Numbered from the stretch's first letter, positions 41,920 to 52,692 are shown. The stretch: DNA of 64,000 nucleotides from PALSA-129 sp050014595 (GCA_050014595.1 JBEKDA010000005.1:62001-126000); one strand, 5' to 3'. Notes: a model not told the origin generated them from the sequence alone. Numbers and translations: made by a program.

Positions 41920-43557
41920 CTAATCCGGCAGCGAGAACAAATAGGTGGTCAGGTTTTCCATGTCCTTGGGGGAAAGCGTGTAAGGAGGCATCAGCGAGCC
42001 CGGCGAAAGCTCCTGGGGCTTGGCAAAGTGCGCCTCCACCCAACTCAGGCCGTGCCGCTTGGAGAGCCCGTTCAGCGGAGGCCCCATTTTCATCCCCATG
42101 CCGTTGACCATATGGCAGGCGCCGCAATGGTTCGCCTGGTAGAGCAGCGCACCAGCCGTGGCGAAGTCCGGCGCATTGCCCAGGGCGGTGGCATTGCCCG
42201 GATTCAGTTCCAGCAGAAACGCGGCCAGCGAATTCAACTGCGCATCGTTCAACTGAATCGGCGGCATGGAACTGCCGGGCATCATCGCCGAGGGCCGCTT
42301 GAAATGCCGGATCATCCAGGCCGCATCCTTGTGGATGGAAGTCTGCGTCAGATCGGGCCCCACTTTAGCGCCGCCTTCGCCCACGGCGTGGCAGCTCACG
42401 CATTTCTCCTGCCGGAAGTAGGCCACACCGGCCATCTCTTCGGGTGAAAGCTGCATCCAGTCGGTGGGCGCCGAATAATCGATCTCGGCCAGCGGCTGGG
42501 GTTTGGGAGTGCCCGCCACGGCCGCCGCGGTCAACCCGCCCCACCCGATGGCCGCCAGCACCACTACCCCGATGGCGAAGGTGCGCCGCGTTACTTCGAC
42601 TACCCGGCCGCGATCCAGGAAGGGCACCAGAATCAGCGCCAGCACGGCCGCGCCCGGCAGGACCAGGCTGCCCACAATCTCCAGCGGGCCGGTGAACAGT
42701 TTCAAGGTCTGGAAGAGGAACAGGAAATACCATTCCGGACGCGGGATGTAGGTGGTGTCGGTGGGGTCGGCCAGTTGCTCGAGCGGCACTCGCACGACAA
42801 TCGCCATCAGGAACAGAACGGCGAAGGCCAGAAAAATCGCCACCGTGTCTTTGAAAAGTTGGCGCAGGAAAAACTGCTGCCTGGGCAGGGTTTCGTCGCC
42901 CGGCGCCGGCGCCACTCCGTGCTTGCGGACCAGGTAGACGTGCACTACGATCAGGAAGAGAGTGGCCGGCGGCAGCAGCAGCACGTGCAGTCCATAGAAG
43001 CGCGCGAAGGTCACTACTCCGACAGCGCCGCCTCCGCCCAGCAGGCGCGTCAGGTACGGCCCCAGCACAGGCACCTGCCCGGCAATCTGCGTGGCTACAA
43101 CCGTGCCCCAGTAGGCGCGATTGTCCCATGGCAGCAGGTATCCCGTGAGCCCATACGCCAGGGTGAACAGCAGCAGCACCACGCCCGCCATCCAGGTGGC
43201 TTCCCGCGGCTTCTTATACGCGCCGTAGAGGAACACCTGCGTCATGTGCAGCACCACCACCACGATCATCATGCTGGCGCCCCAATGATGCAGCCCGCGG
43301 ATGAGCCGCCCGCCGGTAACCTCCGTCAGGATGTAGCGCAGGCTGTTGTAGGCTTCGCCGGGAGTGGGCGCGTAGTTGAAGGCCAACAGGGCGCCGGTGA
43401 ACGCCTGCGTCAGGAACAGGAAGACCGCGACGCTGCCGAATACCTGGCGCCAGCCGCTCGACGCGGGAATTTCTTCATAAAGGAGCTGGCGCACCGCCGT
43501 CTGTACGCCGGTGCGATGGTCCAGCCACTCGGTGAGCGCAGCCCAGCGCCGCTTCAT
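41920..43557 (-). CDS. cytochrome b fused to a di-haem cytochrome c domain
   Basis: Quinol-oxidising subunit of a bc-type complex, 545 residues. The N-terminal cytochrome b part has the two pairs of haem histidines (LHHWGASMMIVVVVLH and HVLLL...VVHVY) and a subunit-IV-like part with the Qo motif PEWYFLFLF. After the last membrane helix the C-terminus has two CxxCH haem c sites (CVSCH and CGACH), with methionine ligands likely in MMPGSSMPP and LMPPY. Fusing both cytochromes in one chain is unusual compared with bc1 or b6f. It overlaps the Rieske gene by 4 nt (ATGA). Confidence 0.9.
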   Translation of the reverse strand: MKRRWAALTEWLDHRTGVQTAVRQLLYEEIPASSGWRQVFGSVAVFLFLTQAFTGALLAFNYAPTPGEAYNSLRYILTEVTGGRLIRGLHHWGASMMIVVVVLHMTQVFLYGAYKKPREATWMAGVVLLLFTLAYGLTGYLLPWDNRAYWGTVVATQIAGQVPVLGPYLTRLLGGGGAVGVVTFARFYGLHVLLLPPATLFLIVVHVYLVRKHGVAPAPGDETLPRQQFFLRQLFKDTVAIFLAFAVLFLMAIVVRVPLEQLADPTDTTYIPRPEWYFLFLFQTLKLFTGPLEIVGSLVLPGAAVLALILVPFLDRGRVVEVTRRTFAIGVVVLAAIGWGGLTAAAVAGTPKPQPLAEIDYSAPTDWMQLSPEEMAGVAYFRQEKCVSCHAVGEGGAKVGPDLTQTSIHKDAAWMIRHFKRPSAMMPGSSMPPIQLNDAQLNSLAAFLLELNPGNATALGNAPDFATAGALLYQANHCGACHMVNGMGMKMGPPLNGLSKRHGLSWVEAHFAKPQELSPGSLMPPYTLSPKDMENLTTYLFSLPD

Positions 43558-44078
43558 GATTTCTTCTCCGGCGCCTGCAACGGCCCCAAGAGCAACTTTT
43601 TCCCGTCGAGCTTGGTTTGGTACCGGTCCAGCGGACGCGGCGCCGGCCCCGACGTCACCTGCCCGTCAATCGAAAACAGCGACGTGTGGCATGGGCAGAG
43701 AAACTCGCTCTTACTTTCGTCCCAGTGGTAGGCGCAGCCCAAGTGCGTGCACTGCGGCCCGAATGCCACCAGGCTGCCATCCGCATGCTTCACCACCCAG
43801 GCCGTGCTTTTCTCGCTGGTGACCTTCCAGCCGTCCACGCGGTTCCGGCGAAACGTGATTTCCACCGGCACATCCGGGGTCAACCGCGTGATGTCTCCGG
43901 CCTCCACCCACTCGTCGCTCTTGCGCAGCTTGGGCGGCAGGAGCAGATAAGCCAGGGCCGGCACTCCCAGCGCCGCCATAATGGCGGCGCCCATGCCATA
44001 GATGGCGCCAATGTAAAAGCCGCGACGCGTGAGACTTTCGTTGGGCGGGGCTGGGGGCTCGAGCGGCATTTCATCCAT
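43554..44078 (-). CDS. Rieske 2Fe-2S protein of the bc complex
   Basis: 174 residues. Twin-arginine-like N-terminus (TRRGFYIGAIYGMGAAIMAALGVPALAYLLL) acts as membrane anchor. Cluster ligands are CTHLGC and CPCHTS. It is the first gene of a two-gene unit with the cytochrome b-c fusion, and together these could make a minimal quinol:electron-acceptor complex. Confidence 0.94.
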   Translation of the reverse strand: MDEMPLEPPAPPNESLTRRGFYIGAIYGMGAAIMAALGVPALAYLLLPPKLRKSDEWVEAGDITRLTPDVPVEITFRRNRVDGWKVTSEKSTAWVVKHADGSLVAFGPQCTHLGCAYHWDESKSEFLCPCHTSLFSIDGQVTSGPAPRPLDRYQTKLDGKKLLLGPLQAPEKKS

Positions 44079-44205
44079 CCTATACCGGGAGCCCTCGGGA
44101 GTTTATGCTACGAATGTATAAAGTTTGCAAATTCTACGGGGCTGGCGGGACCAGGTGTCCGGCCGCGTGATGGTGTGGTCTTGCGGGAAACCACTCCCCA
44201 AGAAG

Positions 44206-44284
44206 CCGTGGAAAAATCGGTTGGCAGGCGAAAGCGCCTGCCCCACAAAAACGCAACCCTTGCGCGCCAAAGCGGGACAGACGC
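44206..44284. repeat. composite intergenic hairpin repeat, copy 1
   Basis: 44206-44246 matches the reverse complement of 59641-59681 over 41 nt with one mismatch; the core GGCAGGCGAAAGCGCCTGCC is a hairpin. The following 38 nt (hairpin GACAGACGCTTTCGTCTGTC) resemble 59605-59640. It lies between divergently oriented genes. A shorter relative of the core (GTGGGGCAGGCTTCAGCCTGCC) is at 52521. Confidence 0.75.
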
Positions 44285-44304
44285 TTTCGTCTGTCAACCC
44301 GCCG

Positions 44305-44769
44305 CTACTTCATTACGGGGTCTTGCAGCGTGGCCGCTTCCGGACCGTAATGCTCATGCACAGACATGCTCTGGTCCGAAAAAAACGTCCGGTTGCCGCT
44401 GGTTCCGTATGGTTCCGGCATGGCGGAGATGGTGTAGCCGCCCTGCAATCCAGCCACGACGAACTTGTAGCCTTGCTTGAGGCCGCCCGCCAGGGTGGCA
44501 TCAATCAGATCGGCCGACCCGATGTTGGCATTCCCGCTGGTCGGCGGTCCCAATTCGGTCAGCGAAGTCGCGTAGCGCCCGAATTGCGAGTAGTACTGCA
44601 CCTGTACCGTGTGGATGGTTCGAATCGCGGCGATGGCCGCGGTCTCCTGCGCGTACTTGCGCGCATTGGTCAACTTGGGAAGCGCAAACGTGATGATAAT
44701 CAGGATGATCGCGATGACGATCAGCAATTCAATGAGGGAAAAGCCTCGGCGCCTTCTAAAATCAAACAT
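44305..44769 (-). CDS. type IV pilin (PilA-like)
   Basis: 154 residues. The prepilin leader ends in RRRRGF with cleavage before Phe; Glu5 of the mature protein is in FSLIELLIVIAI, followed by the hydrophobic assembly helix. The C-terminal head lacks the usual Cys pair. This is a type IVa/pseudopilin-like subunit, solitary here (no pilB, C or D genes). GGGACTCC ahead of ATG 44769 acts as a weak ribosome binding site. Confidence 0.9.
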   Translation of the reverse strand: MFDFRRRRGFSLIELLIVIAIILIIITFALPKLTNARKYAQETAAIAAIRTIHTVQVQYYSQFGRYATSLTELGPPTSGNANIGSADLIDATLAGGLKQGYKFVVAGLQGGYTISAMPEPYGTSGNRTFFSDQSMSVHEHYGPEAATLQDPVMK

Positions 44770-44902
44770 AGGAGTCCCTTCTTATAGTATGACGCGCGAA
44801 GGCGCGGCGGCGTGGAGGGGGGTTATATCCGCCCCGCCCGGGGCTCTTCGGACGTTGCCTTAGAGGCGGTTTTTCCGTACCCTGGAAGGGAACACCAACG
44901 CC

Positions 44903-45124
44903 ATGACCACGGACGAAAGACTTGACCGCCTGACCGAGCGCGTCGACGCCATCGCGCAATCCGTAGAACTGCTCACCACCTTGCATCGCGACCTGGAAGA
45001 ACAGGCCGCCGCGCGCTCCAAGGAGACCGCTGCCCGCTTCGCCGACCTGGGCCAATTCATCAACTCACTGGCCCACATCGCCGAAGCCCACGAACACCGC
45101 TTAGACCGCCTCGAAGGCCAATAA
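44903..45124 (+). CDS. small coiled-coil protein (73 residues)
   Basis: A short, highly charged helical protein with heptad-like spacing (ERLDRLTERVDAIAQSVELL, LAHIAEAHEHRLDRLEGQ). It likely forms a coiled coil; no function is known. It lies between divergent pilA and convergent kdsA. The stop is 13 nt before the kdsA end. Confidence 0.65.
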   Translation: MTTDERLDRLTERVDAIAQSVELLTTLHRDLEEQAAARSKETAARFADLGQFINSLAHIAEAHEHRLDRLEGQ

Positions 45125-45137
45125 CCGGCAAGTGCGT

Positions 45138-45942
45138 TTACCCCGAAACCCGGAATCCTTGAGATTTCACCAGTTCGTCGATCGCCCGCAGGCGGCCCCA
45201 GAAACCGGCCAGCAGGCTCAGACGCAAAGCGTTGGGTCCGTCGGAAAGAGCCCGCTCGGGTTGGTCGTGAACTTCCACGAAAACGCCGTCCACGCCCGCG
45301 GCCACCGCAGCCCGCGCCAGCGGTTCGATAAACTGCGGCTGCCCGCCCGAGGCGTAGCCCGCGCCGCCGGGCACCTGCACCGAATGGGTCGCGTCGAAAA
45401 CTACCGGCCAACCGCTGTCGCGCATCACCTGGAGGCCGCGCATATCCACCACCAGATTGTTGTATCCGAACGACGAGCCGCGCTCCGTCAGCACTACCTG
45501 GCGGTTGCCGGTGGCGGCCACCTTGTCCGCCGCGCGGTGGATATCGTGCGGCGCCACAAACTGTCCCTTCTTGATGTTGACGATCCGCCCGGTGCGCCCC
45601 GCCGCCACCAGCAGGTCGGTCTGGCGGCAAAGAAAGGCCGGGATCTGAAGGATATCGGCCACCTCGGCGGCCGGCTCAGCCTGCACCGGCTCGTGGATGT
45701 CGGTGAGGATCGAAAAACCTTCGGCTTTCAAACCAGCGAGGATGCGCAGTCCCTCGCGCAGCCCCGGACCGCGATAGGCGTCGCCGCTGGTGCGGTTGGC
45801 TTTGTCGAAAGAGGCCTTGAAGACGAACTCCCCGACCGCCTGGCGAATGGCCCGCGCCATGCGGTGGACGTGCTCTTCGCTCTCGATGACGCACGGCCCG
45901 GCAAGCAGCAGCAGCGGCCGGCCGTGTCCGAATCGCTCGAAC

Positions 45943-45953
<11 letters not shown>
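45138..45953 (-). CDS. kdsA: 3-deoxy-8-phosphooctulonate synthase (KDO-8-P synthase)
   Basis: Condenses arabinose-5-phosphate with phosphoenolpyruvate for lipopolysaccharide core synthesis. 271 residues, with LLLAGPCVIESEEHVHRMA near the start, KASFDKANRTS, and the metal/substrate motif VFDATHSVQVPGG. The start is GTG 45953, which overlaps the pyrG stop by 11 nt; GGAGG lies 12 nt ahead. Third gene of kdsB-pyrG-kdsA. Confidence 0.95.
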
Positions 45954-47606
<1,653 letters not shown>

Positions 47607-47607
<1 letters not shown>

Positions 47608-48371
47608 TACGATTTCACCCCCAGCGTCATGGAAGCGGCGAACAGCGCCGCGGCCCGCTCCAGGTCCGCCGGCGTGTCCACGCCCATGGAATCGTACTCC
47701 GTCTCCACCACCCGTATGTGGAACCCGTTCTCGATGGCCCGCAGTTGTTCCAGCCGCTCGGCCAGCTCCAATGGCCCCACCGGCAACTCCGCATACCTCA
47801 ACAAAAAGTTCCGGCGGTACACATACAGTCCGATATGTTTGAAGCGGGGCGGCAACGGCAGGGCCGCGGCGGAATCTCTGACGAATGGGATGGCCGAGCG
47901 CGAAAAGTAAATGGCATCCCCGTTCCGGTCCGTTACCACCTTCACCACGTTCGGATCGTCGATCTCGCGCGGGTTTTCGATCCGTTTCATCAAAGTGCCC
48001 ATCACGATCTCCGGATCGTGCGCCAGCGGCAGGATGGCAGCGTCAATGGCCGCCGGATCGATCAGCGGCTCGTCGCCCTGGATGTTTACGACAATTTCGG
48101 CATTCTCCGACGACGCCACCTCCGCCACGCGGTCCGTCCCGGAGGCGTGGTCGCTCCGCGTCATCCTCACGGCCGCGCCGAAACTCCGGGCGGTTTCATA
48201 AATCCGCGCGTCGTCGGTCGCGATGATGGTGCTGGTAAGATAACGGGACTGGCAGGCGCGCTCCCAGACGTGCTGGAGCATGGGTTTGGAGGCTAGCGGG
48301 GCGAGAACTTTGCCGGGAAAACGGGAGGAAGAAATTCGTGCGGGAATTACTCCCAGAATTTTACGCGGCAC
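47607..48371 (-). CDS. kdsB: CMP-KDO synthetase
   Basis: Activates KDO with CTP. 254 residues with the N-terminal nucleotide-binding motif GVIPARISSSRFPGKVLAPL, the SGTDRVAEVA motif and VVNIQGDEPLI. The stop overlaps the pyrG ATG by one base. First gene of the operon; promoter region is shared with the divergent VWFA gene (58-bp gap). Confidence 0.96.
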
Positions 48372-48429
48372 AGAGGATCATACCACAAAACCGCTATGCT
48401 AAACTTGGAGCAAGAAAGCATGGCACGAC

Positions 48430-49422
48430 ATGATGCTGCCGTCCCGCTGTAAGTGGTTTCTGGTCAGCGCCATCTGTGTGGCCGGAGTCCTTTGGGGTGG
48501 GAATCAGGGGGGAGGCGACCGTCAGGTTGCCATCACCCCGCGCCCCAAGCCCACGGCCAAAGAGGAAGTCCTGCCCAAAAGCAACATCCGTTCGGATGTC
48601 AACCTGGTCCTCATTCCGGTCACCGTTACCGATCCCTTGAACCGCTTTGTCACGGGCCTCGAAAAGGAGAATTTCAAGGTCTTTGAGGACAAGAAGCAGC
48701 AGGTCATTTCGCAGTTTTCCAGCGAAGACGCCCCCCTTTCCATTGGCATTCTGTTCGATTGTTCCGGCAGCATGGGCGCGAAGCTCGCCAAGTCCCGCGA
48801 GGCTGTCGCCCAGTTTCTGAAGACCGCCAACCCCGAAGACGAGTTCTACCTGGTCCAGTTCAACGATACGGCCGACCTGGTGCAGCCCTTCACCAGCAGC
48901 ACCGGGGAAATCCAGGGCCGCCTCAGTTTCACGCAGTCCAAAGGCATGACCGCCCTGCTGGACGCCGTCTACCTGGGCCTGCATGAAATGAAAAAGGCCC
49001 GGAACGGGCGCAAGGCGATTCTGATCATCTCCGACGGCGGCGACAACAGCAGCCGCTACACCGAAGGGGAACTTCGTAACCTGGTGAAAGAAGCCGACGT
49101 CCAAATCTATGCCATCGGGATCTACGAACCCATCGGCTCGCGCAGCCGGACCCCGGAGGAGAGCAACGGGCCCGCCCTGCTGAGCGAGATGGCCGACCAG
49201 ACCGGAGGCCGCCAGTACCAGGTCGAAAACACCAATGAGTTGCCGGATATCGCCGCCAAGATCGGAGTGGAACTGCGGAATCAGTACGTGCTTGGCTATT
49301 CCTCCACCAACCAGGAGCACGACGGAAAATACCGCCATGTGGAAGTCAAGCTGGTGCAGCCGCCCAGGATGCCGCTGCTGCGGGCTTTCTGGAGGATGGG
49401 CTACCATGCGCCGGATAAATAG
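48430..49422 (+). CDS. exported VWFA-domain protein 1
   Basis: 330 residues with a hydrophobic N-terminus (WFLVSAICVAGVLWGG). The acidobacterial-type lead-in NLVLIPVTVTDPLNRFVTGLEKENFKVFED is followed by the VWA domain with MIDAS residues: DCSGSM, Thr in KGMTALLDAV and Asp in IISDGGDN. It ends in a beta-rich YHAPDK tail. It is the most divergent of four tandem copies (no NSGSM and a different tail). ATG 48430 or 48433. The next gene's ATG lies within its 3' end. Confidence 0.88.
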   Translation: MMLPSRCKWFLVSAICVAGVLWGGNQGGGDRQVAITPRPKPTAKEEVLPKSNIRSDVNLVLIPVTVTDPLNRFVTGLEKENFKVFEDKKQQVISQFSSEDAPLSIGILFDCSGSMGAKLAKSREAVAQFLKTANPEDEFYLVQFNDTADLVQPFTSSTGEIQGRLSFTQSKGMTALLDAVYLGLHEMKKARNGRKAILIISDGGDNSSRYTEGELRNLVKEADVQIYAIGIYEPIGSRSRTPEESNGPALLSEMADQTGGRQYQVENTNELPDIAAKIGVELRNQYVLGYSSTNQEHDGKYRHVEVKLVQPPRMPLLRAFWRMGYHAPDK

Positions 49423-50404
49423 CGGTTTGGCCGCGGGTCTGGCCGGCGCAATTCTGCTGGCGGGCTGGGCGCTCGGTGGGCAACAGGCGAATCCGCCGCC
49501 ATCGCAGGACAAGGCATCGCCGAACCAAGCCCCGGTCTTCCGCTCCGACACCCGCGTGGTGATCTGCAATACCACGGTCTTCGACAAGAGCGGCCATCTG
49601 GTGACGGACCTCACGCGCGAGGCCTTTGCGATCGCCGAAAACGGCGCCGCGCAGCGCATCACCGACTTCCGCCGCGAAGACGTTCCGGTTTCGCTCGGCC
49701 TGATTATCGATAACAGCGGCAGCATGCGGATCAAGCGCGCGGGCGTGGAGGCCGCTTCTCTCGCCCTGGTGAAAGATTCCAACCCGGAGGATGAAGTCTT
49801 CGTCGTCAACTTCAACGACGAACCTTTCCTCGACCTCCCCAACGGCAAGAACTTCACCAACGACATCCGGGAGATGGAAGAAGCCCTCACGCGCATCGAT
49901 TCCCGCGGCGGCACGGCCATGCGCGACGCCATCCGCATGTCCATCGATCATCTGAACGAGAAGGCCCACCGCGACAAGAAAGTCCTGGTGGTGGTGACGG
50001 ACGGCGTCGATAACGAATCGCTCATCCCACACGAGGCCCTGGTGAAAGTCGCGCAGCAGAGCGGGGTCCTGATCTATGCCGTCGGCCTGCTCAGCGACGA
50101 GGACCGCGGCGACGCTTCGAAGGCGCGCCGCGAGTTGACCGCTCTGGCCGAGGCCACCGGCGGCGAAACCTATTTCCCCAAAGAAGTGTCCGAAGTCGAT
50201 CGCATTGCCCACCTGGTGGCCCACGACATCCGCAGCCAGTACACCATCCAGTACACCCCCTCCAACGCGGCCATGGACGGCACTTTCCGCCAGATCAAGG
50301 TTACCGTCAATGCGCCCGGGCGCCTTACGGCCCGCACGCGCAACGGCTACTATGCGACGCCCGACCAGGGTATCAAGCCTGGAAAGTTGAACACGTTCCG
50401 GTGA
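49406..50404 (+). CDS. exported VWFA-domain protein 2
   Basis: 332 residues with a signal peptide (LAAGLAGAILLAGWALGG). Core: VFRSDTRVVICNTTVFDKSGHLVTDL, then MIDAS DNSGSM, Thr in GGTAMRDAI and Asp in VVTDGVDN, then SQYTIQYTPSNAAMDGTFRQIKV. ATG 49406 overlaps the previous gene by 17 nt and has GGAGG upstream. About 60-70% like its two downstream neighbours by eye. Confidence 0.88.
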   Translation: MRRINSGLAAGLAGAILLAGWALGGQQANPPPSQDKASPNQAPVFRSDTRVVICNTTVFDKSGHLVTDLTREAFAIAENGAAQRITDFRREDVPVSLGLIIDNSGSMRIKRAGVEAASLALVKDSNPEDEVFVVNFNDEPFLDLPNGKNFTNDIREMEEALTRIDSRGGTAMRDAIRMSIDHLNEKAHRDKKVLVVVTDGVDNESLIPHEALVKVAQQSGVLIYAVGLLSDEDRGDASKARRELTALAEATGGETYFPKEVSEVDRIAHLVAHDIRSQYTIQYTPSNAAMDGTFRQIKVTVNAPGRLTARTRNGYYATPDQGIKPGKLNTFR

Positions 50405-51384
50405 GGCGGGCGGCCATGTTTCGGTTCCGGTTCGGGATCTCGATTCTCACCGTCGCGGTGATCGGCGCGCTGGCCGCTGCGCAAGAAGGACCCACGGTTT
50501 TCCGGGCCGATACGCGCCTGGTGGTTTGCCACACCACGGTGGTCGATAATAAGACCGGCCACCTGGTCACCGACCTGCCGCAGAGCGCCTTCACCGTTTT
50601 TGAAAACGACGTGAAGCAGGAAATCAAGGTTTTCAAGCGCGAAGACGTCCCCGTATCCATGGGCCTGGTGATCGATAACAGCGGCAGCATGCGGCCCAAG
50701 CGTTCCTCCGTGGAATCCGCCGCGCTGGCCCTGGTGAAGGAATCCAACCCCGAAGACGAAGTCTTTATCGTCAACTTCAACGACACCGCCTACATCGACA
50801 ATCCCCACGGCAAGCCCTTCACCAACGATATCGAAGAGATGAAGGAAGCCCTCACACGCATCGATGCCCGCGGTGGAACCGCCATGCGCGACGCCATCCA
50901 GGAATCCATCGAGTGGATGAAGAAGGCCCACAAGGACAAGAAGGTTCTGGTCATCATCACGGACGGCGTAGATAACTCCAGCGACGAGGTGGCCAACAGT
51001 CTGGAGAACGTGGTGCGCTCCGCCCGCCAGAGCGGCGTGGTAATTTATTGCGTCGGCCTGCTCAACGAAGAGGTCAAGCGCGATGCTTTACGCGCCCGCC
51101 GCGAGCTCAACGCGCTGTCCGAAGCGAGCGGTGGCGAAACCTACTATCCCAAAGACGTCTCCGAGGTCGATCGCATCGCCCACCAGGTGGCGCACGACAT
51201 CCGCAACCAGTACACCATCGAGTACACCCCCTCCAACACCGCCATGGATGGCAGTTTCCGCAAAATCCGCGTGGCCCTCAACGCGCCCGGCCGCCTCACG
51301 CCGCGCACGCGCACCGGTTATTACGCCACGCCGGACCAGGCCCAGCCCCCGAGATCGGGAGGCGCGTCCCATTTGCGTCCATAA
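50401..51384 (+). CDS. exported VWFA-domain protein 3
   Basis: 327 residues from GTG 50401 (GTGA overlap with the previous stop); ATG 50416 is an alternative. Signal peptide FGISILTVAVIGALAAA. Core as in copy 2: VFRADTRLVVCHTTVVDNKTGHLVTDL, DNSGSMRPKR, GGTAMRDAI, IITDGVDNSS, NQYTIEYTPSNTAMDGSFRKI. The C-terminus YYATPDQ is shared with copy 2, indicating recent duplication. Confidence 0.87.
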   Translation: MRRAAMFRFRFGISILTVAVIGALAAAQEGPTVFRADTRLVVCHTTVVDNKTGHLVTDLPQSAFTVFENDVKQEIKVFKREDVPVSMGLVIDNSGSMRPKRSSVESAALALVKESNPEDEVFIVNFNDTAYIDNPHGKPFTNDIEEMKEALTRIDARGGTAMRDAIQESIEWMKKAHKDKKVLVIITDGVDNSSDEVANSLENVVRSARQSGVVIYCVGLLNEEVKRDALRARRELNALSEASGGETYYPKDVSEVDRIAHQVAHDIRNQYTIEYTPSNTAMDGSFRKIRVALNAPGRLTPRTRTGYYATPDQAQPPRSGGASHLRP

Positions 51385-51393
51385 TAGAAGTCG

Positions 51394-52323
51394 ATGTCCA
51401 GGATCCTGTGGCGCCTCCTCCCGCTGGCCGGTGTTCTGTCGCTCACCGCCGGATCCCAAGAGAATGTCGGGACGGTGTTTCATGCCGATACCCGGGTGGT
51501 GGTCTGCAATACCACCGTAACGGATAAATCCGGCCACTTCGTCACCGACCTCGCGCAAAGCGCATTTTCGGTTTTTGAAGACGGCGTACGCCAGCAGATC
51601 CGGGTCTTCAAGCGCGAAGACCTGCCGGTGTCGCTCGGCCTGATCATCGATAACAGCGGCAGCATGCGTCCCCGACGTGCCTCGGTGGAAGCCGCCGCGC
51701 TGGCCCTGGTGAAAGATTCCAATCCCCAAGACGAAGTCTTCATCGTCAACTTCAACGACACCGCCTATCTCGACAACCCCCATGGCAAAGCCTTCACCAG
51801 CGACATCGAAGAGATGAAAGAGGCGCTCACGCGCATCGATTCCCGCGGCGGCACCGCCATGCGCGACGCCGTCCAGATGTCCCTGGACCATCTCAAAGCC
51901 AACGCCCACAAAGAGAAGAAGGTCCTGGTGATGGTGACCGACGGCGTCGAAAATTCCAGCACCATCAGCCGATCGCTGGAAGAGCTGGTCCGCAACGCCC
52001 GGCAGAGCGGCGTCCTGATCTATTCGGTAGGCTTGCTCACCGAGGAGGAAAAGCGCGATGCCGCCGCGGCCAAACGGCAGTTGAACGCACTCGCCGAAGC
52101 CACCGGCGGTGAAACATTCTATCCCAAGGATGTCTCTGAAGTGGATAAGATCGCGCACCAGGTGGCGCGCGATATCCGCAGCCAGTACACCATCGCGTAC
52201 TCGCCATCCAACGCCAATATGGATGGCACCTACCGCCGCATCAAAGTCACGGTTCGCGCGCCCGGCAGCCCCACCCCGCGCACCCGCACCGGCTATTTCG
52301 CCTCCCCCGACAAGGGCAAATAA
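51394..52323 (+). CDS. exported VWFA-domain protein 4
   Basis: 309 residues with a signal peptide (LLPLAGVLSLTAGS). Core: VFHADTRVVVCNTTVTDKSGHFVTDL, DNSGSMRPRR, GGTAMRDAV, MVTDGVENSS, SQYTIAYSPSNANMDGTYRRI. ATG 51394 follows the third copy by 9 nt. Fourth of the tandem set, directly followed by a small gene. Confidence 0.87.
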   Translation: MSRILWRLLPLAGVLSLTAGSQENVGTVFHADTRVVVCNTTVTDKSGHFVTDLAQSAFSVFEDGVRQQIRVFKREDLPVSLGLIIDNSGSMRPRRASVEAAALALVKDSNPQDEVFIVNFNDTAYLDNPHGKAFTSDIEEMKEALTRIDSRGGTAMRDAVQMSLDHLKANAHKEKKVLVMVTDGVENSSTISRSLEELVRNARQSGVLIYSVGLLTEEEKRDAAAAKRQLNALAEATGGETFYPKDVSEVDKIAHQVARDIRSQYTIAYSPSNANMDGTYRRIKVTVRAPGSPTPRTRTGYFASPDKGK

Positions 52324-52602
52324 ATGCTGCGCGTTTTGTGGCGCCTCACCCGCGGCTACCGCCTGCGCCCCTGGAAGAGTCCCTATCTCCGCTGGCGCAT
52401 CGAAACCTATTCCGGACTGGATGCCCGCTCCATCGGTTTTTGGAGTTTCTGGCGATTCGGCTGGCAGGAGCGCCGCAACCTGTTGCGCTATCTCCGCTGG
52501 GCCGCCCGCATGAGCGCAAGGTGGGGCAGGCTTCAGCCTGCCAAGGACCCGCTGGAAAGCGCCCCGCCCGACGGCGCGGGTTCGAGAAGTTTGGACCCGT
52601 AA
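52324..52602 (+). CDS. small basic protein after VWFA cluster (92 residues)
   Basis: ATG immediately follows the stop of VWFA copy 4 (no gap). The protein is rich in Trp and Arg (LWRLTRGYRLRPWKSPYLRW, GFWSFWRFGWQERRNLLRYLRW), which suggests membrane-surface or nucleic-acid contact. The last about 25 codons coincide with a dispersed repeat (GTGGGGCAGGC at 52521), so the original C-terminus may end near residue 66. Function unknown. Confidence 0.65.
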   Translation: MLRVLWRLTRGYRLRPWKSPYLRWRIETYSGLDARSIGFWSFWRFGWQERRNLLRYLRWAARMSARWGRLQPAKDPLESAPPDGAGSRSLDP

Positions 52603-52646
52603 CTGGGTCGCTTTTCTCCTTTCTCTCACAAGCCGCCATACTAGAG

Positions 52647-52686
52647 CGCTCACGTATTCGCTAATTCTTGACCGCTCACGTATAAT
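52647..52686 (+). promoter_or_regulatory. -10 box with overlapping direct repeats
   Basis: CGCTCACGTAT occurs twice, at 52647-52657 and 52673-52683. The second copy overlaps a perfect -10 TATAAT (52681-52686), while no good -35 is found. The ATG is at 52693, just where transcription would begin, so the mRNA may be leaderless. Operator function is inferred. Confidence 0.55.
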
Positions 52687-52692
52687 GCGAAC

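Noticed and set aside
52668..52673. TTGACC as -35 box for the gene at 52693
   Set aside because: Only 7 nt from TATAAT, far too close; a real -35 should be about 17 nt away.
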